A DNA stretch of 38,180 nt from Methylococcaceae bacterium (GTDB lineage Bacteria; Pseudomonadota; Gammaproteobacteria; Methylococcales; Methylococcaceae). The position numbers and the translations under genes are program-made. The DNA lies in assembly GCA_004299145.1 (NCBI GenBank), contig SCQD01000217.1:1-38180 (forward strand), in the 5' to 3' direction. Shown one piece after another: positions 31,653 through 38,180 of this stretch. The number at the start of each line of letters is the position of its first letter. The first letter of the stretch is position 1. Below the pieces are notes generated by a model that saw only the letters and a program-made list of their open reading frames with translations, was not told the DNA's origin and did not search any database.

Positions 31653-31696
31653 GACTGTGTCATATGCCACAGCGAACTGTGGCATATGACACAGTC
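31653..31696. repeat. Perfect 20-bp inverted repeat with CGAA loop
   Basis: gactgtgtcatatgccacag at 31653-31672 pairs perfectly with 31677-31696 across the tetraloop cgaa. Each arm contains a near-palindrome of the form TGTGnCATATGnCACA. A second hairpin, gcggg-ttat-cccgc, is directly adjacent at 31636-31649. No T run follows on either strand, so it is not a standard terminator. It lies upstream of the TIR gene and could be a regulator-binding site, a recombination site or a structured RNA. Confidence 0.85.
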
Positions 31697-31889
31697 GCCC
31701 GCCGTCGCGACAGGTTCCGCAAGCCCCGGCCAGGCATGATGGCCGTTGGCGCCGTTTTAAAAATCACCTGCCAAGACACCCGCCAGGCCCTGCAATAATG
31801 CGGCTTTAGCCGTGGTCATGCGCGATTCCTCGTCAATTTTTTTTGCTCGTCGAGCGCTCTTGGTAAAATGAGGTATCAATTTTGCATGA

Positions 31890-32729
31890 ATGCGCAGCTG
31901 GACCTTACTCATTGCTACATTCATGCAAAGCCTGCTCGGCGCCATTTATCGCCCGTATCTGTGGATTGTGGCTGGATTGTTGGTGACATCGGGGCTGTAC
32001 GCCGGTGAAGCGGTTGAGCGCAACGCCCCGTTCATGCGCCTGAGCAAAGCCGGCGCGGAGTGGCGCTTGGAAGTCAGGCAGGCGGTTCCGGACGCCGTGT
32101 TCGATTACCTGGGCCGGAGCGGCGGCGTCCGCATTCACGCTGCAAAAACCTCTGCCGCTTTGCTGACGGCTACTTGCGAGGGGGCAACGCTTAGACGGAT
32201 CGTGGAATGTCTGCTGGGACCGTCGGCGAATCTGGCTTTTCGCTACCCACCTGAACGTTCCACCGCCGGCACGCAACCGTCTCCGACTGAAATCTGGGTG
32301 TTGGCCGCGGGTCCGTCCGCGGCGGATGGCTTGGATACGCAGCATGCACCGGATGCCGGCGAGCCGGATAAGGTGCTCAGGTTTTTAGAGATGCTTGGTG
32401 CGTCCGATGCCACGCAAAGAGCCAGCGCGCTGTCAGGCTTGGCTTTGCTGGGCGATCCGGGCAATTCCCGCATACATCAGGCCTTGACCGGTGCGCTGAG
32501 CGACGCCGACGCAAACGTCAGGGCGCAAGCCGTATCCGCCCTGGCGCGCCGCGATGGCGCTCAGGCGGCGGAGTTTCTGCGCGCGGCTTTATACGACAAC
32601 GACGCCACGGTAAGGCTGATGGCGGTGGATCATGCGGGTAGCGATAGCGCATTGCTGCAAGCGGCGCTGGCCGATAGCGACGAGACGGTACGCGCCTTGG
32701 CCGCGCTAAAATTGGCGGTTACCCATTAA
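31890..32729 (+). CDS. Exported HEAT-repeat protein
   Basis: From ATG 31890 the product is 279 residues. A hydrophobic segment (YLWIVAGLLVTSGLYA) acts as signal peptide or anchor. Residues about 60-125 (VFDYLGRSGGVRIHAAKTSA, LRRIVECLLG) look like a short secretin/STN-like alpha-beta module. The C-terminal half has three to four HEAT repeats (RASALSGLALLGDPGNSRIH, NVRAQAVSALARRDG, TVRLMAVDHAGS, TVRALAALKLA). The ATG at 31923 is an equally good start; neither has a convincing ribosome-binding site. It is followed 15 nt later by a small secreted protein and then the DUF4266-DUF3570 genes, suggesting one envelope module. Function unknown. Confidence 0.72.
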   Translation: MRSWTLLIATFMQSLLGAIYRPYLWIVAGLLVTSGLYAGEAVERNAPFMRLSKAGAEWRLEVRQAVPDAVFDYLGRSGGVRIHAAKTSAALLTATCEGATLRRIVECLLGPSANLAFRYPPERSTAGTQPSPTEIWVLAAGPSAADGLDTQHAPDAGEPDKVLRFLEMLGASDATQRASALSGLALLGDPGNSRIHQALTGALSDADANVRAQAVSALARRDGAQAAEFLRAALYDNDATVRLMAVDHAGSDSALLQAALADSDETVRALAALKLAVTH

Positions 32730-32744
32730 CTTGAGGAGTATTCG

Positions 32745-33182
32745 ATGAACAGCAAATCACGGTGCAAAGCTTTAGCCATTGCGGTGTTTATGACGATGGC
32801 CGGGCAAACCGGGGTCGCCACGGCCCATTCGCTTAACGGCACACTCGGCAAAGCGGTGGGTGCAACGGATTTGTATCAGGTTACCTGTTCCGATGGTTCA
32901 GGCCGCCTTACCGTAGAAGTGATGGACGTCGCCCCGGCGGCCGGGCCGCTGGTCAGCGTCCAGGTGTTGAAAGGCAGCATGGCCAACAACAGCACCGATA
33001 GAAAAGACGGCGACGCCAATTACAGCCCTACTATCCATACCTACGGCGGTGATGGCCCTTATTACATGCTGGTCAATAAATCCGGTCCCGGTTCGGAGAT
33101 CTATGCGGTGGAATTCCATTGCGAAACCACCAATGGTGACGAACATACCGGCACTTCTTCTTTCCTCCTGCAAGATCAATAA
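32745..33182 (+). CDS. Small secreted hypothetical protein
   Basis: The 145-residue product has a signal peptide cut near residue 27 (MTMAGQTGVATAHS). The mature part (LNGTLGKAVGATDLYQVTC, SGRLTVEVMDVAPAAGPLVSVQVL, GGDGPYYMLVNKSGPGSEIYAVEFHC) has two cysteines likely joined by a disulphide and looks like a small beta-sandwich. GAGG lies about 7 nt before the ATG. No family is recognised. It sits 15 nt after the HEAT-repeat gene and 64 nt before the DUF4266 gene, in the same orientation. Confidence 0.75.
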   Translation: MNSKSRCKALAIAVFMTMAGQTGVATAHSLNGTLGKAVGATDLYQVTCSDGSGRLTVEVMDVAPAAGPLVSVQVLKGSMANNSTDRKDGDANYSPTIHTYGGDGPYYMLVNKSGPGSEIYAVEFHCETTNGDEHTGTSSFLLQDQ

Positions 33183-33246
33183 CTTGCGTCCGTTGGTCGA
33201 TTCGGCGACAGGCAAGCGCGGACACTCGGCTTTCCGGCATCGGATA

Positions 33247-33444
33247 ATGCTGTTGTTCAGCCTGGGGTTATGCCTGGCGGGCTGCACCACGGTGGCGCCA
33301 TGGGAACGGGGGCTGCTCGCCAAGCCACACATGGCATTGGAGCCCAATCACGCACAACACGCTTTGCGCGGTCACGCTTACGGCAGCCGCGAAGCGGCGG
33401 CGGGCGGTGATTCGGCGGCGGGAGGCGGCTGTGGCTGTTACTAG
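33247..33444 (+). CDS. DUF4266 family small lipoprotein
   Basis: The 65-residue product has a lipobox (LCLAGC-T, Cys14) and the DUF4266 signature: V-x-P-W-E-R-G-L-L-A-K-P-H-M, then HALRGHAYGSREAAAGG and a Gly/Cys end (GGGCGCY). DUF4266 genes are nearly always next to DUF3570 genes, as here, where the two overlap by 14 nt. The final CGC motif and the Gly tail may bind a metal. The ribosome-binding site is weak. The family's role is unknown; association with envelope redox or metal clusters is known. Confidence 0.88.
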   Translation: MLLFSLGLCLAGCTTVAPWERGLLAKPHMALEPNHAQHALRGHAYGSREAAAGGDSAAGGGCGCY

Positions 33445-36061
33445 GCGCAAAAAATCGCAGCGGCGGTTTGCGTCGGGGCAAGCGGCCGGGGCTGAAGCGA
33501 CTGCCGCTGCCTGCAATTCTTCGCCAACGGCGATGGCCAGCCCCGCGCTGCGCGCCTTGACGGTCGCCGCTTTGGCGCTGCCCGGACTGCTACCGTCTCC
33601 GGTACGCGCCGAGGGTGACGAATTCGGGTTCCAGTATGGCCGCTATGAAGAAAGCGGCGGTCCGGTCAGCCGCTTTCGCAGCACCGGCAACAGCATCCAC
33701 GTCGACAGCCTGCAAGCCAGCGGCAGCACGCGGTTTTTCGACCGCTTGAAAGTACAGGTCAACTACAGCCAGGACACCTGGTCCGGCGCCACGCCCATCA
33801 CCACGGCGCCGGCTTCCGCCGTCAACCACATCGACAATATTTCCGGCGCATCGGTATTCTGGGACGTCAGCCGGCTGGCCCATTTCGACCCGGCAAAGGG
33901 TGTGGGGACGTTTCTGGACGCCAAAACGTTTCGTCCCGGCATGACGCACGAAACGGTGCAGGTCATGGCGTCCGCCTCGCCGGAAACCCGCAAGCAAGGC
34001 GATTTGAAGTTAAGTTACGAATGGAACGAAGCCGCACTGGATATCGGTGGCGGCAACTCGATAGAACGCGATTACAACTCGCGCTTTTTCAATCTGGGCG
34101 GACGCCTGGATTTTAATCAGAAGCTGACTTCGCTGACGCTGGGGTTGAGCTATACCGACAGCATTATCGATTCCCAGCGTTTTTCCCAGCGCGTTATTTC
34201 CACCCCGGTTTTGGCGGATACGCCGATCGAAAGCCGGCGCCTGTTTCCCGACTGGTCGCTGGGCGTGCACGACAGCCGCCAGGATATGGCGCTAAACCTG
34301 GGGCTTACTCAGGTTTTGGATAAAAAATCGTTGCTCGCAGCCGGTTTCAGCTATAGCAACGCTTCGGGTTATCAATCCAATCCTTACAAAGAATCGCTGT
34401 TTTTTGCGCCGCTGCTCGCACCGCAATTGCTTTCCCCCAATCCAGACACGGGCCTGTTGTCGTCGCTGGTGTTTTCGCAGTACGATCACCGGCCACAGGG
34501 ACGCGATCAATTCACCTGGTCCGGCCATTACGTGCGCCATTTCGATACCGTGGACGGCGCTTTGCACCTGGATTACCGATTTTTCCACGATAATTGGGGC
34601 ATCAATGCCCACACGTTCGAAGCCGCCTGGGGCCAGCCTTTTGCCGACGGCTGGATTGTTACGCCCAAAATGCGTTATTACAGCCAGAGCGCGGCGGATT
34701 TTTTCCGGCCCTATTACGTGCTCGACCAAACGCTGGCATTCGATGATTACGTGAATATCCTGCTCAATGGGGACAGAAGCAAACTGAAGTTCCCCGCGCA
34801 TTTTTCCAGCGACCACCGCTTGTCGGCTTTTGGTACTATCAGCGGCGGTTTAACCATCAACAAACAATTTGCCAAAGGCGTCAACCTGGAAGCCGGCATC
34901 GAATATTACACCCACGCGGGAGATTTCAAGCTGGGTGGCGGCGGCATAGGTGGTTATGCCGATTTCGATTATTACCTGATCAATGCCGCGCTGCGCGTGG
35001 ATTTATCCTCGTCCTTCACCATGGCCGGCGGCCACGGCATGCACAGCATGCATGGCCGTCATGAGCACGACGAGCACAGCGGCCACAGCGCGCACGGCGG
35101 CCATGCCCCTGCCGGCGTCATGTTCGACCACATGCTGGATAAGGCAGACGGGTTTATGGTGGGCTACCGCTATATGTACAGCCTGCAGGACGGCGACATG
35201 CTGCACGGCGCCCACTCCACCGGCGATGCCGCCATCGTGCACAATGCCTGCGGCGGTGGTTGCAGCATCGCGCCGCAGGAAATGGCGATGCACATGCACA
35301 TGCTCGACCTCATGTATGCACCGACCGACTGGCTGAACCTGATGCTGATGCCACAGTTCATGGACATGGACATGACGTTGAGACGCCTGCAAGGCGGCAT
35401 CGACAACGGCAGCGGCGGCCATCACCACGGCGGCGGCAGTTTTGGCCACGAAACCGGCGGCGTCGGCGATACCGGCATGTATGCGCTGTTCAAACTGTAC
35501 GATGCACCGGGACACCATGTGCACATGAGCTTGGGCCTGAGCGCGCCGACCGGCAGCGTGAACCGCAAAATCGACGGCGGCGAGTTCATCCACTACGGCA
35601 TGCAACTCGGCAGCGGCACTTGGGATTTCAAGCCCAGCCTGACTTATACCGGCCAGCTGGAGCGCTGGTCCTGGGGCGGGCAGCTCAGCGGTACCAAACG
35701 CATGGAAGACCGGAACGAATCGGGTTTTGCGTTCGGCGATATTTTTCAAACCACCGCCTGGGGCAGCTATAAGCTGACGAACTGGCTGGCCGCCTCGGTG
35801 CGGGGCGTGTACACGGCGCAGGGCAAAATCGACGGCCGGTATATCGGGCCGCACGGCGCGTCAGGGCCGATGGATTTTCCGGCCAGTTACGGCGGCCAAT
35901 ACTGGGACATGGGGTTTGGCTTGAACGCCACGGTGCCCGACGGGCGTCTCAAAGGCAACCATTTCGGCGTCGAATGGCTGCAACCCGTCAAGGACGACGT
36001 GCACGGCTACCAACTGGAGCGTGACGGCGCGCTGTCGGCCACTTGGGGCATGGCGTTTTGA
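33431..36061 (+). CDS. DUF3570 outer-membrane protein fused to a second His/Met-rich barrel
   Basis: From GTG 33431 (GGAGG 5 nt upstream) the product is 876 residues. It has a signal region (LTVAALALPGLLPSPVRAE), then a DUF3570 beta-barrel (about 60-535: FGFQYGRYEESGG, QVNYSQDTWSGATPI, SGASVFWDVS, LGLSYTDSI, FHDNWGINAHTFEAAW, DFDYYLINAALRVDL). A His-rich linker (about 540-565, HGMHSMHGRHEHDEHSGHS) joins a second domain of about 310 residues with MVGYRYMYSLQDGDMLHG, MAMHMHMLDLMYAPTDWLNLMLMPQFMDMDMT, another His cluster (GGHHHGGGSFGHE), and barrel strands ending in TWGMAF with a terminal Phe. DUF3570 proteins are normally about 400 residues, so this is a fusion. His/Met clusters suggest metal (perhaps copper) binding; that is inference. 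Confidence 0.88.
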   Translation: MAVTRRKKSQRRFASGQAAGAEATAAACNSSPTAMASPALRALTVAALALPGLLPSPVRAEGDEFGFQYGRYEESGGPVSRFRSTGNSIHVDSLQASGSTRFFDRLKVQVNYSQDTWSGATPITTAPASAVNHIDNISGASVFWDVSRLAHFDPAKGVGTFLDAKTFRPGMTHETVQVMASASPETRKQGDLKLSYEWNEAALDIGGGNSIERDYNSRFFNLGGRLDFNQKLTSLTLGLSYTDSIIDSQRFSQRVISTPVLADTPIESRRLFPDWSLGVHDSRQDMALNLGLTQVLDKKSLLAAGFSYSNASGYQSNPYKESLFFAPLLAPQLLSPNPDTGLLSSLVFSQYDHRPQGRDQFTWSGHYVRHFDTVDGALHLDYRFFHDNWGINAHTFEAAWGQPFADGWIVTPKMRYYSQSAADFFRPYYVLDQTLAFDDYVNILLNGDRSKLKFPAHFSSDHRLSAFGTISGGLTINKQFAKGVNLEAGIEYYTHAGDFKLGGGGIGGYADFDYYLINAALRVDLSSSFTMAGGHGMHSMHGRHEHDEHSGHSAHGGHAPAGVMFDHMLDKADGFMVGYRYMYSLQDGDMLHGAHSTGDAAIVHNACGGGCSIAPQEMAMHMHMLDLMYAPTDWLNLMLMPQFMDMDMTLRRLQGGIDNGSGGHHHGGGSFGHETGGVGDTGMYALFKLYDAPGHHVHMSLGLSAPTGSVNRKIDGGEFIHYGMQLGSGTWDFKPSLTYTGQLERWSWGGQLSGTKRMEDRNESGFAFGDIFQTTAWGSYKLTNWLAASVRGVYTAQGKIDGRYIGPHGASGPMDFPASYGGQYWDMGFGLNATVPDGRLKGNHFGVEWLQPVKDDVHGYQLERDGALSATWGMAF

Positions 36062-36192
36062 ACGCCAATAACCTGGAGTTGGGCTTGCATGACGGCAGCA
36101 TCGACCCCCTCGGCAGTCTGCCCATAAACGGCATTTAGTTTTATGACCAGCGCATAGCCACTCCCCAAGGCGGAACAAGGCGGCCGCGAGTG

Positions 36193-36336
36193 TTACGGCA
36201 GGACTCGTAGTCTCGCGAGTTTTCTCAACTCAGCCTTGGCGCTACGCACGCAACGGGCACGGCGTTTGGCTTCGACACGGCGTTCATATTCGTCTCTCAG
36301 GTTTTCCAGCCAAACGATGAATTGTTGCAGTCTCAT
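36193..36336 (-). CDS. Small basic protein (47 aa)
   Basis: The protein starts MRLQQFIVWLENLRDEYERR and continues with AKRRARCVRSAKAELRKLARL, strongly basic and helical. GGAG 6 nt before the ATG at 36336 supports it over longer frames. It is downstream of the S24 repressor gene on the same strand, with a 14-bp palindrome between them at 36443-36456. I do not recognise the family. Confidence 0.6.
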   Translation of the reverse strand: MRLQQFIVWLENLRDEYERRVEAKRRARCVRSAKAELRKLARLRVLP

Positions 36337-36442
36337 GTTTATCTCCTCGGTGAGTACGTTTTTAGCGTTCGGAAGGCGCGCTGTGCGCACCCTTAATGTT
36401 GTTTTATCGAGTGAGGTCTCTGCCGGTGGCTCACCAGCGGCA

Positions 36443-36456
36443 ACTACCATGGTAGT
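36443..36456. promoter_or_regulatory. 14-bp perfect palindrome, possible operator
   Basis: actaccatggtagt is a perfect palindrome between the S24 repressor gene and the 47-aa gene. Related half-sites (ACTA/TAGT) recur upstream of the repressor. Binding by the repressor is inferred from position and symmetry. Confidence 0.4.
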
Positions 36457-36472
36457 ATGGTCGGGCAAAAAC

Positions 36473-37084
36473 TCAGTCGAAATGCATTTCCATCCTGCGC
36501 ACCACGCCGCAAAAAGTGGCGGACTGCCTGACCTCCATGATCGGATAACGGGTGTTCAGCGGTTTCAAATATTGCATGCCGCCTTCCACGACCAGTTGCT
36601 TGAACGTCGCTTCGTGGACGTCGTCCAGGCGCACGACCACGTAACTGCCGGGCGCGGGTTCCAGATCGGGATCGACCACGATATAAGAGCCGTTGGGAAA
36701 GCCCGGCTCCATGCTGTCGCCCCGTACCTGCAGCGCATAAGCATTACGCCCGACTTTGCCGGCAACCGGCAGCAGCCGGGTTTCATCGTCTGCTGCATCG
36801 CTCATTTCCCGCCAGTGCCCCGCCGCCACCCAGGACAGCAATGGCACATGCGTCAATGGCTGGGAGCGCGGGTTCACCGCCCGCATCACGCCTTGTCCGG
36901 TCGCCAGCCAGCGGGCATCGACGCCCAGCGCATCCGCCAGCGGAAATATTTCCGCGGTGGATTCGACTTTGCGGCTTTCCAAGCGCGAAATCAGCTGCTG
37001 ACTGACGCCGGATAACTTGGCGAGCGTCGCTTGTGTCAGTTGCCTGGTTTCGCGGGCGAGTTTTAGGCGTTGCCCCAGGTTCAC
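36473..37084 (-). CDS. CI/LexA-like repressor with XRE helix-turn-helix and S24 peptidase domain
   Basis: The 203-residue product has an XRE-type DNA-binding domain (1-65: GQRLKLARETRQLTQATLAKLSG, VSQQLISRLESRK) and an S24 self-cleaving domain. The likely cleavage site is Ala88-Gly89 (LSWVAAGH), with Ser124 in RGDSMEPGFPNGSYIVV and Lys162 in TFKQLV forming the Ser-Lys dyad. Such repressors are inactivated by RecA filaments and often control prophages or SOS-linked genes. No other phage gene is visible in the window, so this is a solitary regulator or phage remnant. The 113-nt region toward proA holds possible operators. Confidence 0.9.
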   Translation of the reverse strand: MNLGQRLKLARETRQLTQATLAKLSGVSQQLISRLESRKVESTAEIFPLADALGVDARWLATGQGVMRAVNPRSQPLTHVPLLSWVAAGHWREMSDAADDETRLLPVAGKVGRNAYALQVRGDSMEPGFPNGSYIVVDPDLEPAPGSYVVVRLDDVHEATFKQLVVEGGMQYLKPLNTRYPIMEVRQSATFCGVVRRMEMHFD

Positions 37085-37099
37085 GGTATGGCCTTCAAG

Positions 37100-37163
37100 C
37101 TTTCGACGTAACTAGAATAGTGGTTTTTAATCGCACGTCAACTACTTTTGTTGTTAAGTAGCT
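37100..37163. promoter_or_regulatory. Operator-like inverted repeats upstream of the S24 repressor
   Basis: Two imperfect inverted repeats lie upstream of the repressor start: ACTA-gaa-TAGT at about 37112-37122 and CTACTT-N8-AAGTAG at about 37141-37161. The ACTA/TAGT half-site is shared with the palindrome at 36443-36456. Autoregulation is plausible but inferred. Confidence 0.4.
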
Positions 37164-37197
37164 GCGGGTCGAATCGGCCCTGTGAAAGTAATCGGGA

Positions 37198-38180
37198 TCA
37201 GCCGCGAATATGTCCGTCCCCCAGCACTATGAACTTTTGCGTGGTCAGCCCTTCCAGCCCCACCGGGCCGCGCGCGTGCAGTTTGTCGGTGGAAATGCCG
37301 ATTTCCGCGCCCAGGCCGTATTCGAAACCGTCGGCGAAACGGGTGGAAGCGTTCACCATGACCGAGCTGGAGTCCACTTCGCGCAAGAAACGTCGCGCCA
37401 GGCCGTAGTCTTCGGTGATGATGCTTTCGGTGTGGCGTGAGCTGTGGCGGTGGATGTGGTCCAGCGCCTCGTCGAAATTCTCGACCACGCGCACGGCCAG
37501 GATGGGGGCCAGGTATTCGGTGTCCCAGTCTTCCTCCGTGGCCGGGACGCAGCCGTTGATGATGGCGCGCGTTTCTTCGCAGCCGCGCAGTTCCACGCCT
37601 TTTTCGTGATATTCCTGCGCCAGCCGGGGCAGTATCACCGGCGCGATGCGTTCGTGGATCAGCAGGGTTTCCATGGCGTTGCACACGCCGTAGCGCTGGG
37701 TTTTGGCGTTGAGCGCCACGGTGACGGCTTTGTCCATATTGGCGTGTTCGTCGATGTAGACGTGGCAGTTGCCGTCCAGGTGCTTGAGCACAGGGATGCG
37801 CGCTTCACGGGCGATGCGCTCGATCAAGCCTTTGCCGCCGCGCGGGATGATCACGTCCACGTATTTTTCCAGGCGCACCAGCGCATCGACGGCGGCGCGG
37901 TCGGTGGTGCCTACGATTTGCACGGCATCACCCGGCAGCCCCGCGCACTGCAAACCGTTGCGCACCACGGCGGCGATGGCCTGATTGCTGTGGATGGATT
38001 CGGAACCGCCGCGCAGGATGCAGGCATTGCCGGACTTCAGGCACAAAGCCGCCGCGTCCACCGTCACGTTGGGACGCGATTCGTAAATAATGCCGATGAC
38101 GCCCAGCGGCACGCGCATTTTTCCGACCTGAATGCCGGAAGGGCGGTAGGTGAGGCCGCTGATTTCGCCGACCGGGTCGG
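37198..38180 (-). CDS. proA: Gamma-glutamyl phosphate reductase ProA (5' end outside window)
   Basis: ProA reduces gamma-glutamyl phosphate to glutamate-5-semialdehyde with NADPH in proline synthesis. The visible 327 codons include [33 protein letters not shown], the IPRGGKGLI loop, [14 protein letters not shown], the catalytic Cys in [14 protein letters not shown], and the C-terminal [12 protein letters not shown] and [15 protein letters not shown]. The frame is open to the right edge and preceding residues ([19 protein letters not shown]) match the family, so about 90 N-terminal residues are missing from the window. The gene ends 113 nt before the S24 repressor gene on the same strand. Confidence 0.96.
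   Translation of the reverse strand, partial: DPVGEISGLTYRPSGIQVGKMRVPLGVIGIIYESRPNVTVDAAALCLKSGNACILRGGSESIHSNQAIAAVVRNGLQCAGLPGDAVQIVGTTDRAAVDALVRLEKYVDVIIPRGGKGLIERIAREARIPVLKHLDGNCHVYIDEHANMDKAVTVALNAKTQRYGVCNAMETLLIHERIAPVILPRLAQEYHEKGVELRGCEETRAIINGCVPATEEDWDTEYLAPILAVRVVENFDEALDHIHRHSSRHTESIITEDYGLARRFLREVDSSSVMVNASTRFADGFEYGLGAEIGISTDKLHARGPVGLEGLTTQKFIVLGDGHIRG

Noticed and set aside
31757-31912. 51-aa minus-strand frame (MSKVQLRIHAKLIPHF...)
   Set aside because: No ribosome-binding site, no recognised family, and it runs into the start region of the divergent HEAT-repeat gene; possible but not supportable.
36473-37084. S24 repressor as evidence of a prophage
   Set aside because: No integrase, terminase, capsid or tail gene and no attachment-site repeat is visible in the window, so only a solitary regulator can be claimed.

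Overview
The window most likely comes from a gammaproteobacterial methanotroph (Methylococcales). The basis is three MtdA/MtdB-family methylene-tetrahydromethanopterin dehydrogenases (one MtdA type, two MtdB type), high GC content, UbiH and QueG of gammaproteobacterial type, and palindromic intergenic repeats. This is inferred from gene content; no 16S or pmo gene is present.

Layout. 1-1250: remnant of an ABC ATPase gene cut just before Walker A, a DUF4258/DUF2283 pair resembling a toxin-antitoxin module, and a small Cys-rich ORF. 1243-1758: no gene, several hairpins. 1759-3042 (+): exported amidohydrolase. 3055-7633 (-): a leftward run of mtdA, a small exported protein, a DUF2242 lipoprotein, a coiled-coil PD-(D/E)XK-like protein (DUF3782 type) and ubiH. 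7640-8890 (-): ComEA-like helix-hairpin-helix protein and a degenerate brnT/brnA pair. 9000-22000 (-): the main feature, four RTX-type genes read leftward, each followed by its own terminator. The three large ones (1294, 1212 and 990 aa) share an unusual block of ~20-residue Trp repeats, a block of 47-residue RTX super-repeats and a common C-terminal tail, but carry three unrelated N-terminal heads. A 257-bp MITE-like element with 18-bp terminal inverted repeats and 8-bp flanking direct repeats lies between the first two. 22188-23732 (-): queG and a small EamA-type transporter. 23912-27244 (+): nnr, tsaE and an AMIN-domain amidase. 27318-28685 (+): a CqsS-like membrane histidine kinase without a receiver domain. 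28702-31035 (-): globin, mtdB and a second mtdB-like gene. 31212-31595 (-): a lone TIR-domain protein. 31890-36061 (+): HEAT-repeat exported protein, small secreted protein, DUF4266 lipoprotein and a DUF3570 outer-membrane barrel fused to a second His/Met-rich barrel. 36193-37084 (-): a LexA/CI-like S24 repressor and a 47-aa basic protein. 37198-38180 (-): proA, 5' end beyond the window.

How they work together. MtdA and MtdB carry out the C1-transfer oxidation step of methylotrophy. nnr and tsaE are a typical housekeeping pair. The large RTX proteins look like type I-secreted, calcium-binding surface or matrix proteins, but no ABC exporter, membrane-fusion protein or outer-membrane channel is encoded here. 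The DUF4266-DUF3570 pair and its neighbours look like an envelope metal-related module; the link to a metal is inferred from His/Met content. The best candidate for something undescribed is the Trp-repeat/RTX family with swapped heads at 9099-20515.
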